From the NCBI RefSeq assembly GCF_011299595.1, contig NZ_CP049867.1, positions 3,100,001-3,164,000 of the forward strand: 64,000 nucleotides of DNA, written 5' to 3'. A program made the translations under genes and the position numbers. The notes beneath the pieces were generated by a model. That model ran no database searches. It saw nothing but the letters and a program-made list of their open reading frames with translations, and was not told where the DNA came from. Below are positions 53,490 through 62,233 of this stretch, piece by piece (positions within the stretch are counted from its first letter, which is position 1; the number at the start of each line of letters is the position of its first letter). Origin of the DNA: Nocardioides sp. HDW12B. GTDB lineage: Bacteria; Actinomycetota; Actinomycetes; Propionibacteriales; Nocardioidaceae.

Positions 53490-54574
53490 CAGAACATCAC
53501 CACCGAGCGCAGCACGTCGCCGTGGTGCATCTTGTCGAAGGCGGCCTCGATGTCGTCGAGACCGATGCGCTCGGAGACGAACGCGTCGAGGTCGAGACGA
53601 CCCTGCTGGTAGAGGTCGACGAGCATCGGGAAGTCCCGGCTGGGCAGGCAGTCGCCGTACCAGGACGACTTGAGCGAGCCGCCACGGCCGAAGACGTCGA
53701 TGAGCGGGATCTCGGGGATCGTCATGTCCGGGGTGGGCACACCGACCAGGACGACGGTGCCCGCGAGGTCGCGGGCGTAGAACGCCTGCTTCCAGGTCTC
53801 CGGGCGGCCGACCGCGTCGATCACGACATCGGCGCCGAAGCCGCCGGTCAGCTCCTGGATCGCCTCGACGGCGTCCTTCTCCTTGCTGTTCACGGTGTGG
53901 GTGGCGCCGAGCTTCGTGGCCCACTCCAGCTTCCGGTCGTCGAGGTCGACGGCGATGATCCTCGCCGCCCCGGCCAGCGCGGAGCCGGCGACCGCGGCCG
54001 CGCCCACGCCACCGCAGCCGATGACCGCGACGCTCTTGCCGCGGCCCACCGCACCGGTGTTGATGGCCGCACCGATGCCGGCCATCACGCCGCAGCCGAG
54101 CAGGCCCACGGCGGCCGGGTCGGCGCCGGCGTCGACCTTGGTGCACTGCCCGGAGTGGACCAGCGTCTTCTCGATGAACGCCCCGATGCCCAGCGCCGGC
54201 GACAGCTCCGTGCCGTCCTCCAGGGTCATCTTCTGCGTGGCGTTGAAGGTGGCGAAGCAGTACTGCGGCTCGCCCCGCTCGCAGGCGCGGCACTCGCCGC
54301 ACACCGCGCGCCAGTTGAGGACGACGAAGTCGCCCGGCTCGACGTTGGTGACGCCCTCGCCGACGGCCTCCACGATGCCGGCGGCCTCGTGGCCGAGCAG
54401 GAACGGGAACTCGTCGTTGATGCCGCCCTCGCGGTAGTGCAGGTCGGTGTGGCACACCCCGCAGGCCTGGATCGTCACGACGGCCTCGCCCGGGCCCGGG
54501 TCGGGCACGTTCACGGTCTCGACCGTGACCGGCTCACCCTTCGCCTTGGCGACCACTCCACGCACCTGCTGCAT
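53489..54574 (-). CDS. mscR: S-(hydroxymethyl)mycothiol dehydrogenase, 361 aa
   Basis: Zinc-dependent class III-type alcohol dehydrogenase: catalytic-zinc Cys in CGVCHTD, GHE-AAG, a structural zinc set C-x2-C-x2-C-x7-C, and a Rossmann motif IGCGGVG. The 361-residue length and MBL neighbour match the mycothiol-dependent formaldehyde dehydrogenase/nitrosothiol reductase. ATG at 54574 has GAGGAG 6 bases upstream, excluding the earlier in-frame start at 54589. Confidence 0.9.
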   Translation of the reverse strand: MQQVRGVVAKAKGEPVTVETVNVPDPGPGEAVVTIQACGVCHTDLHYREGGINDEFPFLLGHEAAGIVEAVGEGVTNVEPGDFVVLNWRAVCGECRACERGEPQYCFATFNATQKMTLEDGTELSPALGIGAFIEKTLVHSGQCTKVDAGADPAAVGLLGCGVMAGIGAAINTGAVGRGKSVAVIGCGGVGAAAVAGSALAGAARIIAVDLDDRKLEWATKLGATHTVNSKEKDAVEAIQELTGGFGADVVIDAVGRPETWKQAFYARDLAGTVVLVGVPTPDMTIPEIPLIDVFGRGGSLKSSWYGDCLPSRDFPMLVDLYQQGRLDLDAFVSERIGLDDIEAAFDKMHHGDVLRSVVMF

Positions 54575-54702
54575 CGCTGCTCCTCGCACTTCGTCGGTCG
54601 ATCGTCAGGACCCGGGACGGAGGTCACCGGGAGGAACCGGGTACGTCGTGCCCGGGTTCCGCTCTGCCGCAAACCTAGGCGATCGCGGCTAGCGTGGTCA
54701 GC

Positions 54703-55197
54703 ATGTCGGACACCCTCACCCTGCTCGTCGTCGGGGACGGCCCGGTCGCCGACGCGCTCCTGCCCATGGCCGGCCTCCTCGGCTGGGAGTGCCGCGCCGC
54801 CACCGAGCTCCCCGAGGCCCTCGCCGCGCTGCCCGACGCCGACGCGGTGGTGGTCACCAGCCACCACGCCGAGGTCGACGGGCCGGCCATCAAGGCGGCC
54901 CTCACCGCTCTCGCACCGGGGTCGACGTACCTCGGGGGGATGGGGTCGCGACGCACGCAGGCCCGGCGGCGCGAGTGGCTGCTTGCCAACGGCGTCACGG
55001 AGGTCGAGCTCGCCCGCGTCCACGGCCCCGCCGGCCTGGCCATCGGGGCCGACCCGCCGCCGGAGATCGCGCTGTCGATCCTCGCCGAGGCCGTCGCGGT
55101 GCTGCGCGGCGCCGAGCTGCGCGGCTCGCTGAGCGACACCGACGGCCCGATCCACCCCGACCTCCCGCCCGGCACCGCCACCTGCCCCACCGGCTGA
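54703..55197 (+). CDS. XdhC Rossmann-domain protein, 164 aa
   Basis: Only the C-terminal NAD-binding half of XdhC/CoxI proteins is present: VVGDGPVADAL near the start, an AVVVTSHHAEVD segment, and YLGGMGSRR as the family signature followed by RVHGPAGLAIGA. The N-terminal Cys-bearing domain that binds molybdenum cofactor is missing. XdhC inserts sulfurated cofactor into xanthine dehydrogenase, but no such enzyme is nearby. ATG at 54703 lies 7 bases after TAGCGT (54690-54695). Confidence 0.85.
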   Translation: MSDTLTLLVVGDGPVADALLPMAGLLGWECRAATELPEALAALPDADAVVVTSHHAEVDGPAIKAALTALAPGSTYLGGMGSRRTQARRREWLLANGVTEVELARVHGPAGLAIGADPPPEIALSILAEAVAVLRGAELRGSLSDTDGPIHPDLPPGTATCPTG

Positions 55198-55233
55198 CCC
55201 TCCCGCCCGAGGAGTCCGGGCGGAGAGCCATGC

Positions 55234-55641
55234 TCAGGCGGCGCGGCGGGAGCGCCACCAGGGCCAGGCGCCGGTGCACCACAGCGCCCACGCGACGAGC
55301 AGCGGCTGGAAGAACAGGCGTACGACGCGCCCAGTGGTGGTGTCGAGGCCGAACGAGTCCGAGGCGTTGACGAGCTGCCACACGTTGCCGGGGAAGACCG
55401 CCACGAAGAAGACCCCGACGACCCAGCCCCACCGGGCCAGGCGCTCGCCCCGCAGCACCACCAGGCCGACGGCCAGCGCGATCTCGACCAGCCCGGAGAC
55501 GACCACGATCGCCTCGCGCCACGGCAGGAAGGTCGGCGTCTGGCCCAGGAACTCGTCGGTGGCCACCAGGTGCCCGACGCCGGCGACGAGCAGGAAGGCC
55601 GCGAGCAGCAGCCGGGCGAGGAGGGCGGCGGCGGTCGGCAT
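55234..55641 (-). CDS. DoxX-like integral membrane protein, 135 aa
   Basis: Four membrane helices with the DoxX-type start (LLLAAFLLVAGVGHL) and a TPTFLPW loop. The family is linked to thiol/oxidative metabolism in a few cases; the function here is not known. ATG at 55641 (an in-frame start at 55659 is possible). Divergent from the lipase gene. Confidence 0.8.
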   Translation of the reverse strand: MPTAAALLARLLLAAFLLVAGVGHLVATDEFLGQTPTFLPWREAIVVVSGLVEIALAVGLVVLRGERLARWGWVVGVFFVAVFPGNVWQLVNASDSFGLDTTTGRVVRLFFQPLLVAWALWCTGAWPWWRSRRAA

Positions 55642-55744
55642 GGGGCCATGCTCCCCCAAGGTTCACCACGGCTCTCCGACGGCTTGCCGGGTAACGCCCG
55701 ACGACGGGGCTCGTTGATCTCGTGAACCCCGCGAGAGGACCTCG

Positions 55745-56974
55745 ATGCGCCGCGCCCTGCTCCCCCGACTGTCGCCGATGGTGGCGACCGCCCTGCTGGC
55801 GGCCCTCGCCGTCGCGACCGGCCCCTCGGCGGGCGCCCCGTCCGCCGCATCGGCTCCCGCGACCCTCGAGGTCAGCACGGTCGCCGCGACCGCCGCGGCC
55901 GAGCTCCCACGGCCCGGCACGGTCCTGCGCTCCGAGTCCCTGCGCCGCGACCTGTGGATCCCGGGGAGCACCAGCAGGGCCTTCCGGCTCACCTACGTCA
56001 CCAAGGACTCCCACGAGCGTCGCGCCCGGAGCACCGGCACCGTCTTCGTCCCGCACGGGCAGCCCCCGAGGGGCGGCTGGCCGGTCGTGTCGTGGGCCCA
56101 CGGCATCTCCGGGCTGGGCGACTCCTGCGCGCCGTCGAAGGTCGGCCCGGTCCTCAAGGAGCGCGACTGGTCCTACCTGCGCACCTGGATGGAGCAGGGC
56201 TACGCCGTGGTGGCCAGCGACTACGTCGGTCTCGGCACCCCCGACCTCATGCCCTACCTCCACGGCAAGGCCCAGGCCCACAGCGTCGTCGACATGGTGA
56301 AGGCCGGGCGTTCCTTCACCGCCGGCAAGGCGCGACGCCTGCGCCTCTCGGACGAATGGGTCACCATCGGTCAGTCCCAGGGCGGCGGCGCCTCGGTGTA
56401 CACCGCCCGCTACGCGACGGCGTACGGCGGGAAGCGGCTGGACTTCCGCGGAGCCGTGGGGACCGGCACCCCGGCCTACATCGAGGACTACGTGAAGCTG
56501 CTCGGACCCCAGGACCCGCCGCTGACCGCCGACCTCAACGCCTACCTCGTCTACATCGTGGCGAGCCTGCGCGACGTCCACCCCGAGCTCGGCATCGACG
56601 AGATCCTCACCGACGCCGGCAAGCACTACGTCGGCCTCGCCGAGGTGCAGTGCGACGAGGAGTTCGCCGAGACCATGGACGGGGTGCTCATCAGCACCCT
56701 GTTCGAGGCGCCGATGGCCACCCTCCCCGGGCTCGACGAGACCCTGGCCGACTACATGGCGATGCCCGAGTCCGGCTTCGACACCCCGGTGTTCATGGCC
56801 CACGGTGCGGCCGACGTCGACGTGCCCTACGCCCAGACCGCCCGGTACGCCGCGCGGCTCGCGGCCAACGACGAGCCGGTCACGTTCCGGACCTACCCGA
56901 GCGACCACTCGGGCACCATGCAGGCCTCGCTGGAGGACACGGTCCCCTTCGTGCGCCGCCAGTTCCGCCGCTGA
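55745..56974 (+). CDS. Secreted alpha/beta-hydrolase lipase (LIP family), 409 aa
   Basis: A signal peptide with Arg-rich start and an Ala-rich hydrophobic stretch (residues 1-35) precedes an alpha/beta hydrolase of the secretory lipase type: WAHGISG oxyanion region, nucleophile GQSQGG, a late HGAADVDVP carrying the Asp and DHSGT carrying the His. It probably hydrolyses esters or triacylglycerol outside the cell. ATG at 55745 has GAGAGGA upstream. The gene stands alone. Confidence 0.88.
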   Translation: MRRALLPRLSPMVATALLAALAVATGPSAGAPSAASAPATLEVSTVAATAAAELPRPGTVLRSESLRRDLWIPGSTSRAFRLTYVTKDSHERRARSTGTVFVPHGQPPRGGWPVVSWAHGISGLGDSCAPSKVGPVLKERDWSYLRTWMEQGYAVVASDYVGLGTPDLMPYLHGKAQAHSVVDMVKAGRSFTAGKARRLRLSDEWVTIGQSQGGGASVYTARYATAYGGKRLDFRGAVGTGTPAYIEDYVKLLGPQDPPLTADLNAYLVYIVASLRDVHPELGIDEILTDAGKHYVGLAEVQCDEEFAETMDGVLISTLFEAPMATLPGLDETLADYMAMPESGFDTPVFMAHGAADVDVPYAQTARYAARLAANDEPVTFRTYPSDHSGTMQASLEDTVPFVRRQFRR

Positions 56975-57075
56975 CCGCTCCTCGCGGCATCGTCCGACCG
57001 GGTCCCTGAACCGATCCGTCCTCCCGTCGCGTCTAACGTTCCGAGGGACCAGACGGGTCCCGGAGACGAGGAACG

Positions 57076-57603
57076 ATGAGCGACACGCGGCACGACGAGT
57101 TCGCGGACTTCGCCCACGCGCGCTCCGGCGCGCTCTTCCGCACCGCCTACCTCATGGTCGGCGACCACCAGATGGCCCAGGACCTCCTCCAGGAGGCCCT
57201 CACCAAGACCTTCGTCGCCTGGCCCCGGCTGCGCGACGTCGGCAGCGCCGAGCCCTACACGCGCAAGGCGATCGTCACCACGGCGATCTCCTGGAAGCGC
57301 CGCAAGGCGTGGTACGGCGAGCGTCCGGTGGAGCACCTCCCCGAGACCGCGGCGCCGGCCGACGACCCGGAGCTGCGCGACCTGGTGTGGCGCGAGCTCC
57401 AGGCTCTGCCCGCCCGGCAGCGGGCCGCCCTCGTGCTCCGGTTCTACGAGGACCTCTCGGAAGCACAGATCGCCGAGGCCATGGGCTGTGCCCGCGGCAC
57501 GGTGAAGAGCCAGATCTCCCAGGGTGTCGCCAAGCTGCGCGCCCGCTTCGGTGACCGTCTCGGCCCCGACCTCGACCTCCTCGTCACCGGAAAGGTGAGC
57601 TGA
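57076..57603 (+). CDS. SigE-family (ECF) RNA polymerase sigma factor, 175 aa
   Basis: Region 2 (F-RTAYLMVGDHQMAQDLLQEA-type) and region 4 (LPARQRAALVLRFYEDLSEAQIAEAMGCARGTVKS-type HTH) are both present, with no region 3. GAGGAACG precedes the ATG. It is followed after 1 base by a membrane protein that is the likely regulator. Upstream, TGAACC near 57007 and TAACGT at 57034-57039 could be a promoter. Confidence 0.92.
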   Translation: MSDTRHDEFADFAHARSGALFRTAYLMVGDHQMAQDLLQEALTKTFVAWPRLRDVGSAEPYTRKAIVTTAISWKRRKAWYGERPVEHLPETAAPADDPELRDLVWRELQALPARQRAALVLRFYEDLSEAQIAEAMGCARGTVKSQISQGVAKLRARFGDRLGPDLDLLVTGKVS

Positions 57604-57604
57604 C

Positions 57605-58810
57605 ATGACCTCCCTGATCACCGACGTCCTGACCGAGCGCGCCGAGCGCGCCGGGTCCCCCGTCCTCGACCTCGACCGCATCGCCGCCGACGGTGAGCAC
57701 CGCGCCCGCCGCGCCCGCGTCACGCGCATCGCCGGTGCCAGCGGCGTCGGCCTGCTCGCCGCCGCCACGGTCGGCGCCGTCGTCCTCGCCGGCCTCGACG
57801 GCTCCCCCGGACGGAGCGCCACCGGGCCCGACGTGGCGGGCGCACCGTCCTCGGCCCCCGCGGCACCGGTGCCGGTGAGCCGGATGCTGAGCTACGCCAC
57901 GGGCGAGAGCATCGTGGTGCCGCAGGCCGACCTCGAGCTGCGCGCCGGCAAGCGCGTCGCGTCGTTCGTCCCGGTCGACGACGGCTTCGTCTGGATGGCC
58001 CCGGAGGGCGCGGTGTCCTTCCTCCCCTCCGACGGGGGCGCCTCCACGACCATCGGGCTGACCGAACCCTCCGGCGGGGCCCTGAGGGCGGAGAACGACG
58101 GCTCGCTCGTGGCGTGGATCGACTTCGCCGTCACCGGCGGTCCCGAGCTCGTCGTCCACGACACCGCGACGGGCGCCGAGGTGCTGCGCACCGGCGAGAA
58201 CCTCGACGCGGACGCCGACGCCTACCGCGACAGCCCGAACCCGGCCTACGTGTACGCCGTCGACCGCGGCTCGGTCTACTGGCGCAACAGCGCCGGGGCG
58301 GTGCGGACCGAGGTCGCCACGGGGCGCAGCGAGGTGCTCGACCCCGACGCCGGCGGCTTCAGGATCGGCGACGTCGCGGCGGGGCAGATCGCGTCGACCG
58401 CGTCGACCGGTGAAGGGGACGCACGCGACGACTCCGCCACGCGCGTCGGTCCCGGTCTCAGCGGCGGCACGGTCCTGCCCTGGTCCGGCAACGACCACCT
58501 GTCCCCCGACGCCCGCTCCATGTCCTTCGAGGACGAGGACGAGCTCGTCGTGGTCGACGTGGCCACGGGCCGGGAGGTCGGGCCCGAGAACCCGGGCTAC
58601 GACTACTGGGTGGTGACGCAGTGGGTCGGCTCCGACACGGTGGCCGTCCTCGGCATCCGCGACATCGCCGCCCTGGACAACCCCGACGGCCCCGACACCG
58701 CGCCCCTGGAGTTCCTGACCTGCGAGATCCCCGACGGTGCGTGCACCGTGGTCGCGGAGGACGAGATCGACCTCAACGCCTTCGCCATCCCCGTCGGCGA
58801 GACGAGCTGA
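57605..58810 (+). CDS. Single-span membrane protein, probable anti-sigma partner with beta-propeller-like sensor, 401 aa
   Basis: A ~40-residue basic cytoplasmic segment, one membrane helix (about 42-66), a Ser/Ala/Pro linker and a large extracytoplasmic domain of repeated short beta motifs (words such as SLVAWIDF, AYVYAVD and SMSFEDEDELVVVD), similar to a TolB/WD-type propeller. No zinc anti-sigma HxxxCxxC motif is visible. One base after the sigma gene, so coexpressed. Sigma control by this protein is inferred from position only. Confidence 0.75.
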   Translation: MTSLITDVLTERAERAGSPVLDLDRIAADGEHRARRARVTRIAGASGVGLLAAATVGAVVLAGLDGSPGRSATGPDVAGAPSSAPAAPVPVSRMLSYATGESIVVPQADLELRAGKRVASFVPVDDGFVWMAPEGAVSFLPSDGGASTTIGLTEPSGGALRAENDGSLVAWIDFAVTGGPELVVHDTATGAEVLRTGENLDADADAYRDSPNPAYVYAVDRGSVYWRNSAGAVRTEVATGRSEVLDPDAGGFRIGDVAAGQIASTASTGEGDARDDSATRVGPGLSGGTVLPWSGNDHLSPDARSMSFEDEDELVVVDVATGREVGPENPGYDYWVVTQWVGSDTVAVLGIRDIAALDNPDGPDTAPLEFLTCEIPDGACTVVAEDEIDLNAFAIPVGETS

Positions 58811-58829
58811 TCCGCGCATCGACCCGCGT

Positions 58830-58869
58830 CCGCGGACGGGGCCTCCTGTGACGGAGGTCCCGTCTGCGG
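58830..58869 (+). terminator. 17-bp hairpin terminator after the sigma operon
   Basis: Arms 58830-58846 and 58853-58869 pair along 17 positions (two G-U pairs) around a 6-base loop, 20 bases after the stop. No T tract. The rest of the 264-base gap to 59074 shows only the promoter of the next gene. Confidence 0.8.
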
Positions 58870-59074
58870 ATCCGTGCGCCACGACGCCGGGGGACGACGC
58901 TTCGACCCACCCTCTCCGACGCTCGACGGCGGATCCGGGCGCGGCAGGCCCGGGTCGCCGACGGCCCTCCCGGCCGCGCACCGCCGCGTCGCGGCTGCCC
59001 CTGTGCCCAAGGGCCCGGAGCGGACATGTCGAGGTACCCGTCCCCCGAAGGAAGAAGCGCTCTAGAGTCAGCGC

Positions 59075-59872
59075 GTGACGACCCCCTCCGACCCCGGCCT
59101 CGTGCACCGCGTGGTGGGGTCCGCGTCCATCTGGGTGCTGGGCCGCGTGGCCGGCCCGCGCCGCGAGGCGCCGGTGCTGTTCTCCGACCCCAACGCGTTG
59201 TACGTCGACCTCGAGGGCTTCTGCCTCGGGGTGCTCGGCGCCCGCGCGGTGCAGGTGCCCTGCGGCGTCCGGACGCAGCTGCCCACCCTCAGCACGGTGG
59301 ACCTCGGCTCGACGGTGGCGGTCGAGGACGGCGGCATCGTCTTCGGCGACACCGAGGTGCTCGTCACCAACATCGTCGACACCACGGTGCCCGTGCTGGC
59401 GCCGGAGGTGGCGCTGCGCTGCGGCGCACGGCTGGCCGACCTCGCCGCGGACCGCCTCGACGCTGCCCGCACCGAGCTGGCCGCGGGCGCGCTGGAGCTG
59501 CTGGCGGCGGGCGACCCAGCCGGCGCGGACGCGCTCCTGGGTGTCGGGCCCGGCCTGAGCCCCGTCGGCGACGACGTGCTGGCCGGATGGCTCGCCGCGG
59601 CCGTGTCGAGCCGGCACCCGGCACTGCCCACGATCCGCAGCGCGGTCGCCCTGACGGCGTCCGAGCGCACCACCCCGCTGTCGGCGACGCTGCTGGGCTG
59701 CGCCGCCCGCGGCGAGGGGGTGCCGGAGTTCCGCTCGCTGCTGCTCGGGCTGGCCAACGACAACGACGAGATGACGACCCAGTCGATCGACCTCATGACC
59801 TCGGTGCGCCGCAGCACCGGCTCGGCCCTGATCCTCGGCGCCCTCACGGCGCTCACCACGCTCGACGTCTGA
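59075..59872 (+). CDS. DUF2877 (AllH-like) protein, 265 aa
   Basis: DUF2877 is recognised from GVGPGLSPVGDDVLAG near residues 166-181 and its overall length. One member, AllH, is a subunit of oxamate carbamoyltransferase, which feeds carbamoyl phosphate to carbamate kinase. The partner genes (AllF, AllG) are not in the window, but a carbamate kinase gene lies at 51.9 kb. GTG at 59075 is 6 bases after TAGAGT (59063-59068), so leaderless. Confidence 0.75.
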   Translation: MTTPSDPGLVHRVVGSASIWVLGRVAGPRREAPVLFSDPNALYVDLEGFCLGVLGARAVQVPCGVRTQLPTLSTVDLGSTVAVEDGGIVFGDTEVLVTNIVDTTVPVLAPEVALRCGARLADLAADRLDAARTELAAGALELLAAGDPAGADALLGVGPGLSPVGDDVLAGWLAAAVSSRHPALPTIRSAVALTASERTTPLSATLLGCAARGEGVPEFRSLLLGLANDNDEMTTQSIDLMTSVRRSTGSALILGALTALTTLDV

Positions 59873-59898
59873 GACGAGCGGGGGCCGCGGAGGCGGGC

Positions 59899-60237
59899 TC
59901 AGCCCTCCTCGCCGCGCGCGGCGGTCGGCGCCCAGAACGCGGCCGCGAGGTCCACCCGACCCGACGGGCGCAGCGGCGTGCCCTCGGACCACCAGCACTG
60001 CAGGGCCTCCGGCCCGAGGTGCGCCGGAACCGTGCCGTCGGAGCGGATCACCCGCCACCAGGGCACGCCACCGCCCCAGGTCGCCATCACCGACCCGACC
60101 TGACGCGGACCGCCGCGCCCCAGGTCACGTCCGAGCGCGTCGGCCACGGCGCCGTACGTCGTCACGCGGCCGGGCGGGACCTGCTCGACGAGCGCGAGCA
60201 CCGCCTCGACGTACTGCTCGGACCTGGTCGACGCCAC
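59899..60237 (-). CDS. Alkyltransferase-like (ATL) protein, 112 aa
   Basis: MGMT-type DNA-binding domain (VPPGRVTTYG near the start, then PRQVGSVMA) in which the PCHRV active site reads PWWRV: the acceptor Cys is Trp. ATLs bind O6-alkylguanine without repairing it and hand it to nucleotide excision repair. GTG at 60237 lies 7 bases after TAGCGT (reverse strand, 60245-60250). Confidence 0.88.
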   Translation of the reverse strand: MASTRSEQYVEAVLALVEQVPPGRVTTYGAVADALGRDLGRGGPRQVGSVMATWGGGVPWWRVIRSDGTVPAHLGPEALQCWWSEGTPLRPSGRVDLAAAFWAPTAARGEEG

Positions 60238-60267
60238 CCCGCCGACGCTAGCCGAGGTCGGACGGGC

Positions 60268-61149
60268 TCAGACCAGGGGTGCGAAGTCGACGGTGCCGCG
60301 CACCAGCCGGAGGCCGGCGATGCCGGAGTGCCTCTGGGCGAACTCGAGCGATCGCTTCAGGTCGCTGACGCCGTTGGAGGCCGGCAGCGGCGCGATCGCC
60401 ACCGTCGACAGCACACCGAACGCCTTGCCGTTCGCGTCGAGGAACCCGCTGCCGGAGTCGCCGGGGATCCCGGGGCTGAGGGTGTAGACGGTGTGCGACC
60501 AGCCGCTCGGGTGCGTCTCGACGACCGCGCCGGTCTTCGGCTGCAGGGCGAAGACGCCGGCGCGCAACGAGGAGTTCCCGACCGTGAAGATCTGCTCGCC
60601 GCCGGCGAAACCCCCCTGACGCACCCCCGAGGGACCACCGAAGAACGGCACGCTCGGGTTGACCTTGCGGACGTCGTCCGCGGTGACGCGCACCAGCGCG
60701 AAGTCGTTGTAGCTGCAAGCAGCGTTGCTCTTCGTGCCGATCGCCCGCATGGTGCGCCACGAGCTGTAGGCGAGCGTTCCCTGGCCCACGGTGGTGCCCT
60801 CGGAGCCGGGGTTGCCGTTCTCGACGAAGCGGACCTTGGTGCCGAGCGGCTGCGAGGCGGTGTCGCAGCCGTTGGTGTCGGTGGCCTCGCCCTTACCGGC
60901 GCAGTGCGCGGCGTAGCCGACGTACACGCGATCGCGCCGGTCGGTGAAGACGAAGTTGCCGGTGCACTGCGCGCCCGCGGTGTACATCATCACGCCGGGG
61001 TTGATCTTCGCCTGGTCCGCGGGCGCCCAGCGCGCCGCGTCCGCCGACGTGGTGGCGCCCGAGGCGACGACGGCGAGGGAGGTCCCGAGCAGGAGCGCCG
61101 TGGCGGCACGGGCGACGCGGGAGGAGGGCCGGAGTGTGAGGGCTCGCAT
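60268..61149 (-). CDS. Secreted trypsin-like serine protease, 293 aa
   Basis: A signal peptide (first ~38 residues) is followed by a compact chymotrypsin-fold protease: His in GYAAHC, Asp in NDFALV, Ser in PGDSGS. Four or more cysteines probably form disulfides. It is a paralogue of the gene immediately upstream (61249-62112), with the same layout and about the same length, so a tandem duplication. ATG at 61149; an in-frame start at 61155 exists. Confidence 0.88.
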   Translation of the reverse strand: MRALTLRPSSRVARAATALLLGTSLAVVASGATTSADAARWAPADQAKINPGVMMYTAGAQCTGNFVFTDRRDRVYVGYAAHCAGKGEATDTNGCDTASQPLGTKVRFVENGNPGSEGTTVGQGTLAYSSWRTMRAIGTKSNAACSYNDFALVRVTADDVRKVNPSVPFFGGPSGVRQGGFAGGEQIFTVGNSSLRAGVFALQPKTGAVVETHPSGWSHTVYTLSPGIPGDSGSGFLDANGKAFGVLSTVAIAPLPASNGVSDLKRSLEFAQRHSGIAGLRLVRGTVDFAPLV

Positions 61150-61248
61150 GGTCACTCACGATAGATCGGCCCGCCGGTCACGTCCTGGAGTTGGCCAGGA
61201 CGGACCGACGGGCCGGGTGCTCAGGTGCTGCGCGTCGCGCGCGCCGCG

Positions 61249-62112
61249 TCAGAGGATCGCGTTGAACGGCTCCGTGCCGAGAGCGAGCTGCAGGCCGCTG
61301 ATCCCGGAGTTGGCCTGCGCGAAGGACAGCTCGCGGCTCAGGTCGCCCACGCCGTTGCTGCCGGCCACCGGCGCGATGGCCAGGGTGGACAGGGTGCCCA
61401 GCGCGTTGCCGTCGGCGTCGAGGAAGGCGCTGCCCGAGTCCCCGGGGACGCCGGGGGTCACGGTGTAGACGCTGTGGCTCCAGCCGCCGCCGGTGGTGCC
61501 GAGGCTCGCACCCTGCTTGGGCGAGAGCGCCTCGATGCCGCCGCGCAGGCTCGAGTTGCCGTAGGAGAACACGTCCTCGCCGGCCGTGGTGCCGTTGGAC
61601 TCGAGCGCCTCCGGGCCGCCCCAGAACGGGACCGAGGGGTTCACGTCGTCGACGAAGGCCGGGTCGACCTTCACCAGCGCGAAGTCGTTGTACTCGCAGG
61701 CGTTCGTGTCGGTGGTGCCGGCCTTCTGCATCGCCAGCCAGGAGCTGTAGACCAGGGTGCCGGTGCCGAGCTGGGTGCCGGAGGACACGAGGCTGCCGCC
61801 TTCGGAGAACTCGACCTTGGTGCCCAGCGGCAGGGAGCCGGCGTCACAGCCGTTGGTGTCGGTGGCCGCGCCGGTGCCCGCGCAGTGGGCGGCGTAGCCG
61901 AGGTAGACGTTGGCGGCAGCGTCGGTGAAGACGAAGTTCGTCGTGCACTGCGAGCCGTCGGTGTAGGCCTGCACACCCGGGTGCAGGGCGGCGCTGTCCG
62001 CGGGGGCCCAGGTGGGTGCGGCGCCGGCAGGGGCGCTGGTCGCGGTGAACGCGGCCGCGGAGAGGGCGGCGGTGGACAGGGCGGCGAGGGCGGTACGGAC
62101 GCGCGTGCGCAT
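61249..62112 (-). CDS. Secreted trypsin-like serine protease, paralogue, 287 aa
   Basis: Signal peptide with Arg start and Ala-rich core (1-32), then the same triad as its downstream paralogue: GYAAHC, NDFALV, VPGDSGS. The two differ most in the mature N-terminus and surface loops. GAAGGAGA lies upstream of the ATG. Both probably act outside the cell on proteins. Confidence 0.9.
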   Translation of the reverse strand: MRTRVRTALAALSTAALSAAAFTATSAPAGAAPTWAPADSAALHPGVQAYTDGSQCTTNFVFTDAAANVYLGYAAHCAGTGAATDTNGCDAGSLPLGTKVEFSEGGSLVSSGTQLGTGTLVYSSWLAMQKAGTTDTNACEYNDFALVKVDPAFVDDVNPSVPFWGGPEALESNGTTAGEDVFSYGNSSLRGGIEALSPKQGASLGTTGGGWSHSVYTVTPGVPGDSGSAFLDADGNALGTLSTLAIAPVAGSNGVGDLSRELSFAQANSGISGLQLALGTEPFNAIL

Positions 62113-62233
62113 TGAACAGGTCTCCTTCGGAGCGGGCAGAGCGGGCGGGGTGTCACTCGCTCAACGAGTGACCCCCGCCACGGTTACTGCCCCTCGGGAC
62201 CTTGTTCCCTCCCCTTTCGGGGGAACGGCGGCG

